Positions 9,071-18,946 are shown, counted from the stretch's first letter. The stretch: DNA of 64,000 nt from Hyphomicrobium sp. (GCF_003987855.1 NZ_RXIZ01000004.1:8220-72219); one strand, 5' to 3'. Translations and numbers: made by a program. The notes: generated by a model not told the origin, from the sequence alone.

Positions 9071-9103
9071 CTGGCGGCCGGCTCCGCGCAGCGGAGTCGC
9101 CAG
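9071..9103. repeat. Intergenic hairpin, family member 3
   Basis: Outer stem CTGGCG/CGCCAG, inner stem CTCCGC/GCGGAG, loop GCA. It shares the phrases GGCGGCCGGCTCC and GGAGTCGCC with the hairpin after clpB, while the stem-closing bases differ but still pair, a compensatory pattern. Confidence 0.7.
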
Positions 9104-9111
9104 GTCCAAAA

Positions 9112-9135
9112 AAAAGAGCCCGAACCGGGCTCTTT
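9112..9135. terminator. Bidirectional terminator between MOSC gene and DUF4167 gene
   Basis: Stem AGAGCCCG/CGGGCTCT with loop AAC, with an A-run on one side and TTT on the other, so it can serve both converging genes. Confidence 0.85.
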
Positions 9136-9139
9136 CTGA

Positions 9140-10159
9140 TTACTCGCTGTCTTCGTTTGCTGCCGGCGGCACGGCCGGAGCTTCAGCTGGTTCCTCCCGG
9201 CGCGGTCGGCGAACCGGACGGCGCAGGAAGGCCGGTTGCTCCTGCTCAACCGCCGCCGGAGCTACCGCTTGCGGAGCGGCGCGCTCGGCCACAGCCGGCT
9301 GCGGCGGGGCTGCCGGTTGGAAGCTGCCGCCATTGGCGTGCTCGCGATCGGCGCCGTTGCCATTGCCGCTGTTCGGACCCTGATAGCGTTCGCGCCGGCG
9401 GAAGCCGCCCTCGCCTTGCGAACCTTCACCGCCATTGTTGTGCGGCCTGCGATCGTCGCGATCCCTGAAGCGGCCCTCGCCGCCACTCGAGCCGTTGCGC
9501 GGCTCGTAACGGTCACCGCGATCACCACGATCTCCGCGGTAATCCTGCCGGTCGCCACGGTCGTTCCTGTCGAAGCGCTGACCATCCCCACGGTCGCCCC
9601 GATCGCGATCACCGCGATCTCCACGATCGTGCCGGTTGTTGTTGTTGAACCGGTCGTGGCGCTGCGGACGATTGTCGTAGCGGTTCTGGTTATCGTAATT
9701 GCGCGGCTGTTGTTGCTGCGGGAATGCCTGACCCATATCCGGCTGGCCGCCCTGACCAGCGGTTTGCGGCTGCTGGCCGGCGCCGAACTCGTCGCCCTCG
9801 TCGTCGCCGAACTCATCGCCGTCAGCGCCTTCCGGCCCTGCAAGCGAATGCGTGCGCGCGGCGCCATTCCCCATCGGGTCCATGCCGCCCTGTTGCGCCA
9901 TCTGCTCGCGATAGCCAAGGATGATCCGATTGTAATGCTCAGCGTGCTGCAGATAGTTCTCAGCAAGCACCGGATCGCCCGACGACAACGCATCGCGCGC
10001 CAAGCTGATGTACTTCTCGGCAATATGCGAGGGCGTACCGCGGATCTTTACGTCCGGCCCCGAGCTTTCAAAGCTGCGCATCAGGGGATTTTGCGATTTG
10101 CGGTTATTGTTATTGTTGTTGCGTCCGCGACCGCGACGGTTCTGTTGACCTTGCCTCAT
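9140..10159 (-). CDS. DUF4167 protein with Arg/Asp/Gly-rich tail
   Basis: A 339-residue protein. It opens MRQGQQNRRGRGRNNNNNNR, then the conserved DUF4167 core (residues ~20-90: MRSFESSGPDVKIRGTPSHI, AEKYISLARDALSSGD, AENYLQHAEHYNRII), followed by a long low-complexity region rich in DRGDR repeats, Asn and Gln, and a Pro/Ala-rich end. The core is nearly universal in Hyphomicrobiales and its role is not settled. The RG-rich tail resembles RNA-binding disordered regions. It lies in the conserved prmC/prfA neighbourhood. No transmembrane segment. Confidence 0.93.
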   Translation of the reverse strand: MRQGQQNRRGRGRNNNNNNRKSQNPLMRSFESSGPDVKIRGTPSHIAEKYISLARDALSSGDPVLAENYLQHAEHYNRIILGYREQMAQQGGMDPMGNGAARTHSLAGPEGADGDEFGDDEGDEFGAGQQPQTAGQGGQPDMGQAFPQQQQPRNYDNQNRYDNRPQRHDRFNNNNRHDRGDRGDRDRGDRGDGQRFDRNDRGDRQDYRGDRGDRGDRYEPRNGSSGGEGRFRDRDDRRPHNNGGEGSQGEGGFRRRERYQGPNSGNGNGADREHANGGSFQPAAPPQPAVAERAAPQAVAPAAVEQEQPAFLRRPVRRPRREEPAEAPAVPPAANEDSE

Positions 10160-10592
10160 GGGCTCCCGTTCATGCTCGTTGGTATTAATCTCGGCGCCGC
10201 CCGGCTTCCTGCCCAGCTGTGCCTTTGGATCTTCCGATCCAATTCAAAAATTCGGTTCTAATGTCGCCAAGAGACGTGTCCCATGGATCGCAGCCCAGGC
10301 TCCCGCTCTGCGGCCTCGGGCAAAATCGCACTAATCCCAGTCATCACGCCTGCTAAGATACTAGAGCCGTCCTCAAAGGAGCTGTCTCAGCACGCGCGCC
10401 GGAATACTTAGGCCCGGCACTCCCCGTCAGCGGACTGATTGCCCGCGAAAGCTTGTGCTGATGATCTTGAGATGGGAAGGCAGGCTCGGTCGCCGCTTCA
10501 GCGGCATCATTGGCCACGCACATCCGATCAAACTCTTCATCCAGATATTACCCCGGAAACGTATTTCCGCAAATAAGAAATGAGCGGCCGGT
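10160..10592. other. Gene-free interval between DUF4167 and prmC genes
   Basis: About 430 bases without a convincing ORF. It must hold the DUF4167 promoter (minus strand), but I cannot pick out a clear -35/-10 pair. A short minus-strand ORF at its prmC end overlaps prmC out of frame and has no family look. Confidence 0.5.
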
Positions 10593-11468
10593 TCAAGGAT
10601 GTATCTCCAGCGCCACAGCCCGAATGTGACCACCGAGATCCTTGCGCTGGCCCACCGGCCGCGCCCCGACATCTGTAAACAATCGCTCAACTTGCCCGGC
10701 CTGGGTCGCGCCCACTTCAAGCACCACCAGCAAAGGCCGGATCAAACTCGCGGAATCACGGGCGATCTTACGGTAAACGTCCAGGCCGTCACCGCCGCCG
10801 TCGAGCGCCAGGAGGGGGTCATAATCCCTAACGGCGCGCTCAAGTCCGCCGATCTCTTCTGTGGATATATAGGGCGGATTGGAGACTACAAGGTCGAAAG
10901 GGCCCTGACAGCCTTCGAGACTTGATGTCGCAACAAAACGCACCCGGTCAGTCACCCCATGGATCTCGGCGTTTCGGCGGGCGACGCTGAGCGCCGCCTC
11001 GCTGAGATCGGTCGCCACACCCTGCGCCTGAGGAAGCTCCGCCAGCAGCGTAACCATGAGAACACCGGAGCCTGTTCCAATATCGGCGATCGAAAACGGC
11101 CGCTCCAATAGGCCCCGCGCCTTGAGCAGGTCCATCGCCAATTCCACCACCGCCTCGGTGTCTGGGCGCGGATCGAGGACGTCCGGAGTCACGATGAACT
11201 CGCGCCCATAGAACGCGCGCTGGCCGAGGATCCGTGACACGGGCTCATGCGCCATGCGGCGCCGGGCGGCATCTTCGACTCGTGCCGCGTCGGCCCCGAG
11301 TAAGCGGGTGCCCCCGCTGATGAGTAGCGCGCCGCCAATTTTAAGAAGTCCCTGCAGCAGGAAACGCGCATCGCGCTGTGGCGCATCGATTCCGGCTTCG
11401 ACCAGGAGACGCGTGAGCTCGGCATGCGCATCTGCCAGGGATTGATCGGGACGAAAACGCATCGGCAA
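10593..11468 (-). CDS. prmC: Release factor glutamine N5-methyltransferase PrmC
   Basis: A 291-residue SAM enzyme that methylates the GGQ glutamine of RF1 and RF2. The N-terminal helical domain (~1-90) contains RDARFLLQGLLKI and the substrate-contact VTPDVLDPRPDTE. The Rossmann domain shows motif I (IADIGTGSGVLMVTLL) and the catalytic NPPY in VVSNPPYISTEE. It lies 25 bases after prfA on the same strand, the usual operon with its substrate. Length and motifs are normal. Confidence 0.97.
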   Translation of the reverse strand: MPMRFRPDQSLADAHAELTRLLVEAGIDAPQRDARFLLQGLLKIGGALLISGGTRLLGADAARVEDAARRRMAHEPVSRILGQRAFYGREFIVTPDVLDPRPDTEAVVELAMDLLKARGLLERPFSIADIGTGSGVLMVTLLAELPQAQGVATDLSEAALSVARRNAEIHGVTDRVRFVATSSLEGCQGPFDLVVSNPPYISTEEIGGLERAVRDYDPLLALDGGGDGLDVYRKIARDSASLIRPLLVVLEVGATQAGQVERLFTDVGARPVGQRKDLGGHIRAVALEIHP

Positions 11469-11493
11469 GACCTGTCGGCGCTAAGCGCGAGCG

Positions 11494-12573
11494 CTAGGCT
11501 GCGCTCAGCTCGGCGAGCATCGTCGCCTGATGATCCGTGATCAACGCATCGACGAGCGCATCAAGACCGTTTCCAGCCATGACCTCTTCGAGGTTGTAAA
11601 GCGTGAGATTGATGCGATGATCGGTAACGCGCCCCTGCGGAAAATTGTAAGTCCGGATGCGCTGCGAACGATCGCCCGAACCGACCTGCAATTTGCGCGC
11701 GTCCGATCGCTCCGTCGCCGCCCGCTCGCGCTCCAGTTCGTAGATGCGCGATTTGAGAACCGCCATCGCCAGACGCCGATTTTGATGTTGCGATTTTTCC
11801 GCCGAAACGACGACGATTCCGGTCGGCAGATGCGTCATGCGCACGGCGCTGTCCGTCTTGTTGACGTGCTGTCCGCCCGCGCCGCCTGCACGCATCGTAT
11901 CGATGCGGATGTCTTCCGGCCGGATGTCGATATCGATGTCTTCGGCCTCCGGCAGCACGGCCACCGTCGCCGCCGAAGTATGGATGCGTCCGCTCGCTTC
12001 CGTCGCTGGCACCCGCTGTACGCGATGCACGCCGGACTCAAATTTCAGCCGCGCGAACACGCCTGATCCCGTGATCGACGCAATGATTTCCTTGTAGCCG
12101 CCGAGGTCATTTTCAGAAATGGAAATGATCTCCGTCTTCCAGCCTTTGAGATCGGCGTAACGCGAATACATGCGAAAGAGATCGGCCGCGAACAGCGCTG
12201 CTTCATCGCCGCCGGTTCCGGCCCGGACTTCAAGGATCGCGCTCTTCTCGTCAGCCGCATCCTTCGGCAGAAGCGCGATACGCAGCTGCTGCTCGAGTTC
12301 CGTGATCCGCTCCGCCAGCGAGGAACGTTCGGCATAAGCGAGATCGACCATCTCCTTGTCGGCCGACGGATCGCGGATCATCTGTTCGAGGTCGGCACTC
12401 TCCGCTTCCGCCTTCCGAAGCGCATCGATTTGCGCCACCACCGGATGGAGTTCCGCCAGCTCCTTCGAAAGCTTGACGAACTCCGCCTGCGGCACGCCGT
12501 GGTTCAGCAGGTCCTGAATGGCCAAGAAGCGTTCAGATAAACGTTGGAGTTTCTCGCGGGGTAGGGCTGACAT
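11494..12573 (-). CDS. prfA: Peptide chain release factor 1
   Basis: A 359-residue translation termination factor for UAA/UAG. The codon-recognition PAT tripeptide is in [14 protein letters not shown], and the peptidyl-tRNA hydrolysis GGQ is in [18 protein letters not shown]. The N-terminal coiled-coil domain I (~1-100) and the C-terminal domain with [19 protein letters not shown] are complete. The PAT motif separates it from RF2 (SPF). The prmC gene follows in the same operon. Confidence 0.98.
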   Translation of the reverse strand: MSALPREKLQRLSERFLAIQDLLNHGVPQAEFVKLSKELAELHPVVAQIDALRKAEAESADLEQMIRDPSADKEMVDLAYAERSSLAERITELEQQLRIALLPKDAADEKSAILEVRAGTGGDEAALFAADLFRMYSRYADLKGWKTEIISISENDLGGYKEIIASITGSGVFARLKFESGVHRVQRVPATEASGRIHTSAATVAVLPEAEDIDIDIRPEDIRIDTMRAGGAGGQHVNKTDSAVRMTHLPTGIVVVSAEKSQHQNRRLAMAVLKSRIYELERERAATERSDARKLQVGSGDRSQRIRTYNFPQGRVTDHRINLTLYNLEEVMAGNGLDALVDALITDHQATMLAELSAA

Positions 12574-12654
12574 GTATCCGATGAGGTTCAGGGCGGCGGA
12601 TGAACTCCGGCCGCAAAAGAAATAGCGCGCGCCTAAGGCGCTCGGCGGCGGTAT

Positions 12655-13512
12655 CTAATACGAACCGCCCGTAATCTGCAATTTATCACCCCGCCGGGTG
12701 CGCGGGTCGTCAACTTCTATATAGCGCAAACCGTCCCGGACCGGGCCGTAATGCTCTTGCATGTAAGTGCTGACCCACTGCACGCCCAGGCTGAACGGCT
12801 TGGAAATCGTCGCGAAAATCGACGAATGCATCAAAATGAAGAGCAGTCCGAGCGGCAGAGACAGCGCGTAGAGCGCCCGTTGCGGCCGCGCCCGCACACT
12901 GTCGATCGCCTCCTGGGGCAGCCGCCGCGCACCGCTCGCGATCGCTGACCCGGCCCTTAGAAGATTTCTGCTGGAATTTGCGAGCCGCGACTGGGCGGCA
13001 TCGGCCTCGGCCACCTGGGTCGGCCTGGAAATCTGACGCGCTGGCAACTGCGCCCGTGGCTGCGGCTGAGGCGGGTACGGCTGCCGCACGAGAGGATGCG
13101 GCTCCTCGTAAAACTGAGGTGCGGCGGGGCGGTATTCGAGCTGTGGCAGCGCGGCCGGTGCTGCAGGAACGGATATATGCGTCAGCAGCGCGCCGACAGC
13201 GTTGAGCACCGGTCGGCCGTTGACCCCGGCCATGGACGTGTAGGTCATGATGATCGCGGACGTCTCGGACCAAGCCGGCAGATATTCGACCTGGCCCGTC
13301 TCGAGCGCTTCGACGAATTCCGGCCGAACCGCGAGATAATGAGCAGCCTGCGGCACCGTCAGCCGGAGCGCCTGCCTCAAATCGATAAAGAAACGCGCGA
13401 TTAGTGCTCGGCTTTCCGTCTGCGCCTGTAAAGACGCGTCGTAGCGGCCCTGAATGGCCGGCCCACGCTCATGACTTCCAACCGAAACGTTCCGCCCAAC
13501 GCCCCGACGCAT
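12655..13512 (-). CDS. RodZ-like membrane protein with N-terminal helix-turn-helix
   Basis: A 285-residue protein. Residues ~35-95 form an XRE-like HTH domain (QALRLTVPQAAHYLAVRPEFVEALETG), followed by a Pro/Gln-rich linker, one transmembrane helix (ALSLPLGLLFILMHSSIFATI, ~225-245) and a short C-terminal periplasmic tail. This HTH-linker-TM layout is that of RodZ-type cell-shape proteins that anchor MreB, but the periplasmic part is much shorter than in E. coli RodZ. It sits between prfA and ptsP on the same strand. The family call is moderate; a membrane-bound regulator is the alternative. Confidence 0.75.
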   Translation of the reverse strand: MRRGVGRNVSVGSHERGPAIQGRYDASLQAQTESRALIARFFIDLRQALRLTVPQAAHYLAVRPEFVEALETGQVEYLPAWSETSAIIMTYTSMAGVNGRPVLNAVGALLTHISVPAAPAALPQLEYRPAAPQFYEEPHPLVRQPYPPQPQPRAQLPARQISRPTQVAEADAAQSRLANSSRNLLRAGSAIASGARRLPQEAIDSVRARPQRALYALSLPLGLLFILMHSSIFATISKPFSLGVQWVSTYMQEHYGPVRDGLRYIEVDDPRTRRGDKLQITGGSY

Positions 13513-13614
13513 ACCCTCTTCCCGGCTAATACCCAGCCGAGCCCCTGTTAAGGATATCCTTGGCGAAAAAACGCTTGTTTGTCAAAGCCCAAAGCAAAAA
13601 CGGGCTCGCGCGCG

Positions 13615-15906
13615 TTAACCGTCGATCGCGACGCGTTCATTTTCTGCAAACTGCTGCAAGGACATGCGCACGTCCTTCGCACCCTCTTTCAAAAGATTGT
13701 CGACGAGCGCGGTCACCTTCGCCGCGTCGAGCGTCAGCACCATGGATTTTATCGGACCGATCGAAGCCGGGGCCATCGACAGAGAACGGAAGCCCAATGC
13801 GATGAGCGTCATCGCCTCGAGCGGGCTCCCCGCCATCTCGCCGCACAACGTCACCGGCACGCCGTGGACGTTCGCCGTTTGAACAAGCGAACGAAGCGCC
13901 CGCAACGGCGCCGGCGCCAGCACGTCGAAGCGGCTGGCGACTCGAGCATTCGTCCGGTCGGCAGCGAAGAGGAATTGCATCAGATCGTTGGAGCCGACGG
14001 ACACGAAATCGACGCGCGACAGGAAGGCGTCGAGCTCGAACAGCAGCGCTGGAACTTCAAACATCGCGCCGATGAGGATCGTGTCGGGTAGCTCGTGGCC
14101 ATGTTCGGTGAGGAACGCTTTCTCCCGCTCGATCAGTGCGCGGATCGCACCGAGTTCGTAGCCAGCCGACACCATCGGAATCATCATGCGCAGCTCTCGC
14201 CCCGCCGCTGCCTTGAGCAGCGCGCGCACCTGCAAGCGGAACAGCTCCGGCCGATCGAGCGCCATGCGAATGGCCCGCCAGCCCATCGCCGGGTTCTCTT
14301 CCTTCGGCTGGCGCAGATAAGGAAGAACCTTGTCGCCACCGATGTCCAGCGTACGGAAAACGACGGGTTTGCCCCGCGCCTCGTCGATCACGGACTTGTA
14401 GAGCTGCGTCTGCCGGTCCAGACGCGGGAACGCTTCCGACAGCATGAACTGCAATTCGGTGCGATAGAGCCCGATGCCGTCCGCGCCCGATTCCTCAAGA
14501 TGCGGAAGATCGACCAGCAAACCCGCGTTCATCATCAGCGCGATGTTGACGCCGTCCTTGGTGACCGCCGGCCGGTCGCGCAGCGATTGATAGCGCCTTT
14601 GCCGTCGAGCGCGAAACCGCACCTTGTCCGAGTAGGCCGAGATCAACTCGGCCGTCGGCCGCAAATGCACTTCACCCGTTACCGCATCGATGATCGCGGC
14701 ATCGCCTGCCGAGACGCGATCGACGATGCCGGTCGCTTGTCCGACCGCAGCTATGCCCAGCGCTTTGGCGACGACCGCAACATGGCTCTGGCTCGAACCG
14801 TCCTCGACGACGAGACCGCGCAAGCGGCTACGATCATAATCGAGGAGTTCCGCCGGCCCCATCGTCCGCGCGACTAGAATGGTGTCAGGCGGCAGCCCGC
14901 CATCGTCCTCGGAACTCTTGAGGCGCCCGGCAAGCACCCGCAACAAGCGATCCGACAAATCGTCGAGGTCCCGCTGCCGCTCGCGCCAATAAGTGTCGTG
15001 CTGGCGGAGCATGCGCGTGCGCATGGCGTTTTGAACGCGGTCGACGGCGGCTTCCGCGGTCAAGCCGCCCTCGACGGCCTCACGCAGCCGCCGGTGCCAG
15101 CCCTTGTCGTGCGCGAACATGCGATAGGCTTCGAGCACGTCGCGATGCTCGCCGACGTTCGACAAATGCTCCTGCTCGAACATCTCGTCGATGTTCGCCT
15201 GGAGCTTATCGAGCGCGATCGCCAGGCGCTCCAGTTCGAGCGCGGGATTTTCCGACAGCAGCTGCGTGACGACGATGCGCGGCTCGTGCAGCACCACATG
15301 TCCGAGCGCGATACCCTCGGACAGCGGCTCGCCTTCGACGAGCAGCGGCTGCGATCGTGATGCCTCGACGGCCGCGACCGTGCCGGCGACCGCACCCGAG
15401 ACAAGGTTCTCCGCGATCACCATCGCGGTCGCCTGCATCACCTCGACGTCCTCGTCGGAATACTCCCTCGGCGTACGATTCTGAATGACGAGCACGCCGA
15501 GCACCTGCCCTGAGCGCGCAATCGGAACGGCCAGCAGTGAGTGATAGATTTCCTCGCCCGTCTCCGGACGATACGAGAAGGCCGGATGGCTCGAGGCTTC
15601 CGGCTCGTTGACGGTGACCCCCAGCTCGGACGCCCGGCCGACGAGGCCCTCGCCGCGCTTCAGCCGCGTGGAGTGGACGGCAGTGGGATTGAGCCCTTCG
15701 GATGCGAACAGCTCCAAGGACCCGTCCTGCCGCTTCAGATAGATCGAGCAGACCTCGGCGACCATGACGCCGGATATCTGCCGCACGATGCGATCGAGCT
15801 TATCCTGCCCGTCGCCCTCGTCGGACATGATTTCCCGCAGATGGCGCATGATGACCCGGAGCGAGGTTTCGCTCGGAAGGGGTCTCGGATCGTCGCGCCG
15901 TACCAT
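13615..15906 (-). CDS. ptsP: PTS-Ntr enzyme I (PtsP) with GAF domain
   Basis: About 763 residues. A GAF domain (~20-165) precedes the enzyme I module: the phospho-His swivel domain with VVEDGSSQSHVAVVAKALG, and the PEP-binding TIM barrel with GIGLYRTELQFMLSEAFP and the catalytic Cys in PVTLCGEMAGSP. It passes phosphate from PEP to NPr and EIIA-Ntr, linking nitrogen and potassium status to regulation. An ATG at 15906 after GGCAGG is chosen; a GTG 27 bases earlier is possible. It lies 88 bases after lysC on the same strand, a pairing conserved in this order. Confidence 0.96.
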   Translation of the reverse strand: MVRRDDPRPLPSETSLRVIMRHLREIMSDEGDGQDKLDRIVRQISGVMVAEVCSIYLKRQDGSLELFASEGLNPTAVHSTRLKRGEGLVGRASELGVTVNEPEASSHPAFSYRPETGEEIYHSLLAVPIARSGQVLGVLVIQNRTPREYSDEDVEVMQATAMVIAENLVSGAVAGTVAAVEASRSQPLLVEGEPLSEGIALGHVVLHEPRIVVTQLLSENPALELERLAIALDKLQANIDEMFEQEHLSNVGEHRDVLEAYRMFAHDKGWHRRLREAVEGGLTAEAAVDRVQNAMRTRMLRQHDTYWRERQRDLDDLSDRLLRVLAGRLKSSEDDGGLPPDTILVARTMGPAELLDYDRSRLRGLVVEDGSSQSHVAVVAKALGIAAVGQATGIVDRVSAGDAAIIDAVTGEVHLRPTAELISAYSDKVRFRARRQRRYQSLRDRPAVTKDGVNIALMMNAGLLVDLPHLEESGADGIGLYRTELQFMLSEAFPRLDRQTQLYKSVIDEARGKPVVFRTLDIGGDKVLPYLRQPKEENPAMGWRAIRMALDRPELFRLQVRALLKAAAGRELRMMIPMVSAGYELGAIRALIEREKAFLTEHGHELPDTILIGAMFEVPALLFELDAFLSRVDFVSVGSNDLMQFLFAADRTNARVASRFDVLAPAPLRALRSLVQTANVHGVPVTLCGEMAGSPLEAMTLIALGFRSLSMAPASIGPIKSMVLTLDAAKVTALVDNLLKEGAKDVRMSLQQFAENERVAIDG

Positions 15907-15994
15907 CTTGCCTGCCCATCGTCCCGCCGGCACGAGCTGTCCGGCAATGCTACTTAGTCACAAAGAGACGAGGCTGGTAAAGAGCGCTGCGTCT

Positions 15995-17257
15995 CTAGTC
16001 GTTGTCGAGGCCGTAAGCCGAGTGCAACGCGCGAACCGCGAGTTCAGCGTAGGCGGCGTCGATCAGCACGCTCACCTTGATCTCCGACGTCGAGATGGCG
16101 TGGATGTTGATGCCTTTTTCCGAAAGCGTCTTGAACATTTGCGCCGCAACACCCGCGTGGCTGCGCATGCCCACGCCGATAACCGAAATCTTGACGACGT
16201 CCGCCGAGCTTTTCACGTCGACGTGGCCGATTTCGCTTTTCGCTTTCTTGAGAACGTCGAGCGTGCGCGGCAGCTCGGCGGCCTGGACGGTAAAGGTCAT
16301 GTCGGTATGCTTGCCGTCCGCTGATATGTTCTGGACGATCATGTCGACGTTGATGTTCGCATCCGCGAGCGGCCCGAAGATGCGCGCCGCGATGCCGGGT
16401 TTGTCGGCAACATTGAGAAGCGTGATCTTCGCTTCGTCCTTCGCATACGCGATACCGCTTACGACCTGCTGTTCCACGATCTCATCCTCGTCGCATACGA
16501 TAGTGCCGATGTTTTCCATGTTGTCGGCATTGAAAGGTTGCATGGCGTCCGGAGCCACGAAACTCGAGAGAACCCGGGTTTTGACTTTGTAGACCATGGC
16601 AAGTTCGACAGAGCGCGTCTGCAGGACCTTCGATCCCAGCGACGCCATCTCCAGCATCTCTTCGTAGGAAATCTTCGACAGACGTTTCGCCTTCGAGACG
16701 ATCCGCGGGTCGGTGGTATAGACGCCATCGACATCGGTGTAGATGTCGCAGACGTCGGCCTCTAGCGCGACGGCAACCGCAACCGCGCTGGTGTCAGACC
16801 CTCCCCGCCCCAGCGTCGAAATGCGGTTCTCGATCGGCTCGATCCCCTGGAAGCCGGTGACGACCGCGACCTCGCCGCCCTCGATCTGCTTACGGATGTT
16901 CTCTCCCGGAATATCGAGAATGCGGGCGGAGCCGTGCGCGCCGTCCGTCTTGACGGGCACCTGCCAGCCTGTCCACGACCGGGCGCGAAGCCCCATCGCC
17001 TGCAACGTGATCGCAAGGAGGCCGGCTGTCACCTGCTCGCCCGTTGCGACGACACTGTCATATTCCCGTGCGTCGTACAGCGGTGAGGCTTCCTTCACCC
17101 ACGCAACGAGCTGATTGGTCACCCCGGCCATAGCCGAGACGACAACCGCGACTTTGTTGCCGGCGTCCACCTCACGCTTCACGTGACGTGCGACGTTCTG
17201 GATGCGCTCGATGTTGGCGACCGACGTGCCGCCAAATTTCATGACTACGGTCGCCAT
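15995..17257 (-). CDS. lysC: Aspartate kinase
   Basis: A 420-residue enzyme phosphorylating aspartate, first step to Lys, Thr, Met and diaminopimelate. It starts MATVVMKFGGTSVANIERI with the nucleotide-binding KFGGTS. The kinase core includes VVTGFQGIEPIENRISTLGRG and GGSDTSAVAVAVALEADVC. Two ACT domains (~265-420; ITLLNVADKPGIAARIFG, then ISVIGVGMRSHAGVAAQMF) are the feedback-control module. The length is normal for a single, non-fused alphaproteobacterial enzyme. Confidence 0.98.
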   Translation of the reverse strand: MATVVMKFGGTSVANIERIQNVARHVKREVDAGNKVAVVVSAMAGVTNQLVAWVKEASPLYDAREYDSVVATGEQVTAGLLAITLQAMGLRARSWTGWQVPVKTDGAHGSARILDIPGENIRKQIEGGEVAVVTGFQGIEPIENRISTLGRGGSDTSAVAVAVALEADVCDIYTDVDGVYTTDPRIVSKAKRLSKISYEEMLEMASLGSKVLQTRSVELAMVYKVKTRVLSSFVAPDAMQPFNADNMENIGTIVCDEDEIVEQQVVSGIAYAKDEAKITLLNVADKPGIAARIFGPLADANINVDMIVQNISADGKHTDMTFTVQAAELPRTLDVLKKAKSEIGHVDVKSSADVVKISVIGVGMRSHAGVAAQMFKTLSEKGINIHAISTSEIKVSVLIDAAYAELAVRALHSAYGLDND

Positions 17258-17459
17258 TCCCGAAAACGCTTCCTATGGCTATGCGCACCCGCTCGGTCCC
17301 AACTCAATGAGCCCGATGAGCGTTAAGATTTGGATTGAGTCCGGCGCTTATTAGCGGCTCGCGAGCCCCCCGGCAACAGCCGAAAGTCGGCCTTGCCAGG
17401 ACAATCACTTGACAAGATGAGCGACCGGTTGACGTGTAGAACCGACGACGGAGACGCAA

Positions 17460-18227
17460 ATGACGGCAACGCAGCAATCAGGCGCCGGAAAAAGCACGCT
17501 CGACCGCGAAGAGGTCGAGCGCTTTTCGCGCCTTGCCTCCGAATGGTGGAACCCGAAAGGCAAGTTTCGACCACTGCATCAAATCGGCCCGCCCCGGCTG
17601 TCGTTCATCCGCGACAATGCGGTCGAACGGTTCGGACGCGACCCTAAAGGACTGCGGCCCTTAACTGGCCTCTCGGCCGTCGATATCGGCTGCGGAGGCG
17701 GCCTCGTCTCTGAGCCGCTCGCCAGGATGGGAGCCACGGTCACCGCAATTGACCCGTCGGAAAAAAACATCGCTATCGCGAAATCGCACGCTGACGGTCA
17801 AGGCCTGACCATCGACTATCGCCCGGCCCGCGTCGAGGATCTCGTTGCCGAAGGCCGGACGTTCGACATCGTCGCCTGTCTCGAAGTTGTCGAGCACGTT
17901 CCCGACCCGGCGAAGTTCGTCGGCGAGTGCGCGGCTCTCGTTTCCCCGGGCGGCATCGCGGTGTTCTCCACTTTGAACCGCACCTTCAAAGCCTGGGCGC
18001 TCGCCATCATTGGCGCCGAATACGTGCTTGGCTGGTTACCACGCGGCACGCATCAGTGGGATCGGTTCATCAAACCCGACGAACTCGCGGGCTATGCGAA
18101 GGCGGCCGGCTTGGACGACATTCGTTTCGAGGGCATCACGTACAATCCGCTGCAGGATGTCTGGTCGCGCAATCCGGATACGGACGTGAACTATCTGATG
18201 TCGGCACGCCGGCCAAAAGCGCCGTAA
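17460..18227 (+). CDS. ubiG: Ubiquinone O-methyltransferase UbiG
   Basis: A 255-residue SAM methyltransferase that makes both O-methylations in ubiquinone synthesis. The N-terminal ERFSRLASEWWNPKGKFRPLH is a UbiG hallmark, motif I is AVDIGCGGGLVSEPLARMG, and the C-terminus has GTHQWDRFIKPDEL and DVNYLMSARRP. It is divergent from lysC, as is common in this order, with about 200 bases between the two starts. Family assignment is firm. Confidence 0.97.
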   Translation: MTATQQSGAGKSTLDREEVERFSRLASEWWNPKGKFRPLHQIGPPRLSFIRDNAVERFGRDPKGLRPLTGLSAVDIGCGGGLVSEPLARMGATVTAIDPSEKNIAIAKSHADGQGLTIDYRPARVEDLVAEGRTFDIVACLEVVEHVPDPAKFVGECAALVSPGGIAVFSTLNRTFKAWALAIIGAEYVLGWLPRGTHQWDRFIKPDELAGYAKAAGLDDIRFEGITYNPLQDVWSRNPDTDVNYLMSARRPKAP

Positions 18228-18272
18228 AAACGTTCATTGGTTGCGTTGGGGCTTTAAGAGGGGAAGAGCACC

Positions 18273-18932
18273 ATGTTTCCTATTGGCGACGATGACTCGC
18301 AGGTTCGAACATCGCCGATCATCACCACTGGATTGATCGTTGCCAACGTCCTCCTTTTTCTCGTTGAGCTGAACGGTGGCGACGCGTTCATTCAACGCTG
18401 GTCTTTCATTCCGAGCCACTTTGCTGCCGATCCCGCTTCGAACTGGCCGACGATATTCTCGGCGATGTTCATGCATGGCGGCTGGATGCATCTGTTCGGC
18501 AACATGCTTTATCTCTACATCTTCGGCGACAACGTCGAAGAGAGCTTCGGGCATGTGAAGTTCCTCGCCTTCTATCTGATCGCTGGAATCGCGGCGACGT
18601 TCGCGCAATTCTACTTCAATCCCCATTCCAACATTCCCAACGTCGGCGCATCCGGGGCGATCGCCGGCGTGCTCGGCGCCTACATTCTGCTGTTCCCACA
18701 GGCGCGCGTCGACGTGCTGGTCGGCCGGATGGTCTCTTCGATGCCCGCGCTCGTGGTCATCGGCTTCTGGTTCGTGCTCCAGCTGTTCAGCGGCGTGGGC
18801 TCGGTCGCGCGCACGGATGAGACTGCCGATACGGGAGGGGTCGCCTATATGGCGCACGTCGGCGGCTTCGTGGCCGGCCTCGCCATAGCGCTGCTGTTCA
18901 GAGGTCGCGGCGGCCCATCGCGGATCGCTTAA
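18273..18932 (+). CDS. Rhomboid family intramembrane serine protease
   Basis: A 219-residue, six-helix membrane protein. The catalytic Ser is in GASGAIAGVLGAYILLF (fourth helix) and the His in YMAHVGGFVAGLAIALLF (last helix); the oxyanion region MFMHGGWMHLFGNMLYLYIF is present. All residues expected of an active rhomboid are there. Substrates are unknown. GAGGGG precedes the ATG. A bidirectional terminator follows. Confidence 0.95.
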   Translation: MFPIGDDDSQVRTSPIITTGLIVANVLLFLVELNGGDAFIQRWSFIPSHFAADPASNWPTIFSAMFMHGGWMHLFGNMLYLYIFGDNVEESFGHVKFLAFYLIAGIAATFAQFYFNPHSNIPNVGASGAIAGVLGAYILLFPQARVDVLVGRMVSSMPALVVIGFWFVLQLFSGVGSVARTDETADTGGVAYMAHVGGFVAGLAIALLFRGRGGPSRIA

Positions 18933-18946
18933 AGCTGAAGAAACAA

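Noticed and set aside
9236-10261. 341-codon hydrophobic frame opposite the DUF4167 gene
   Set aside because: Antisense of the repeat-rich tail; it imitates membrane helices only because the sense codons are Arg/Asp/Gly-rich.
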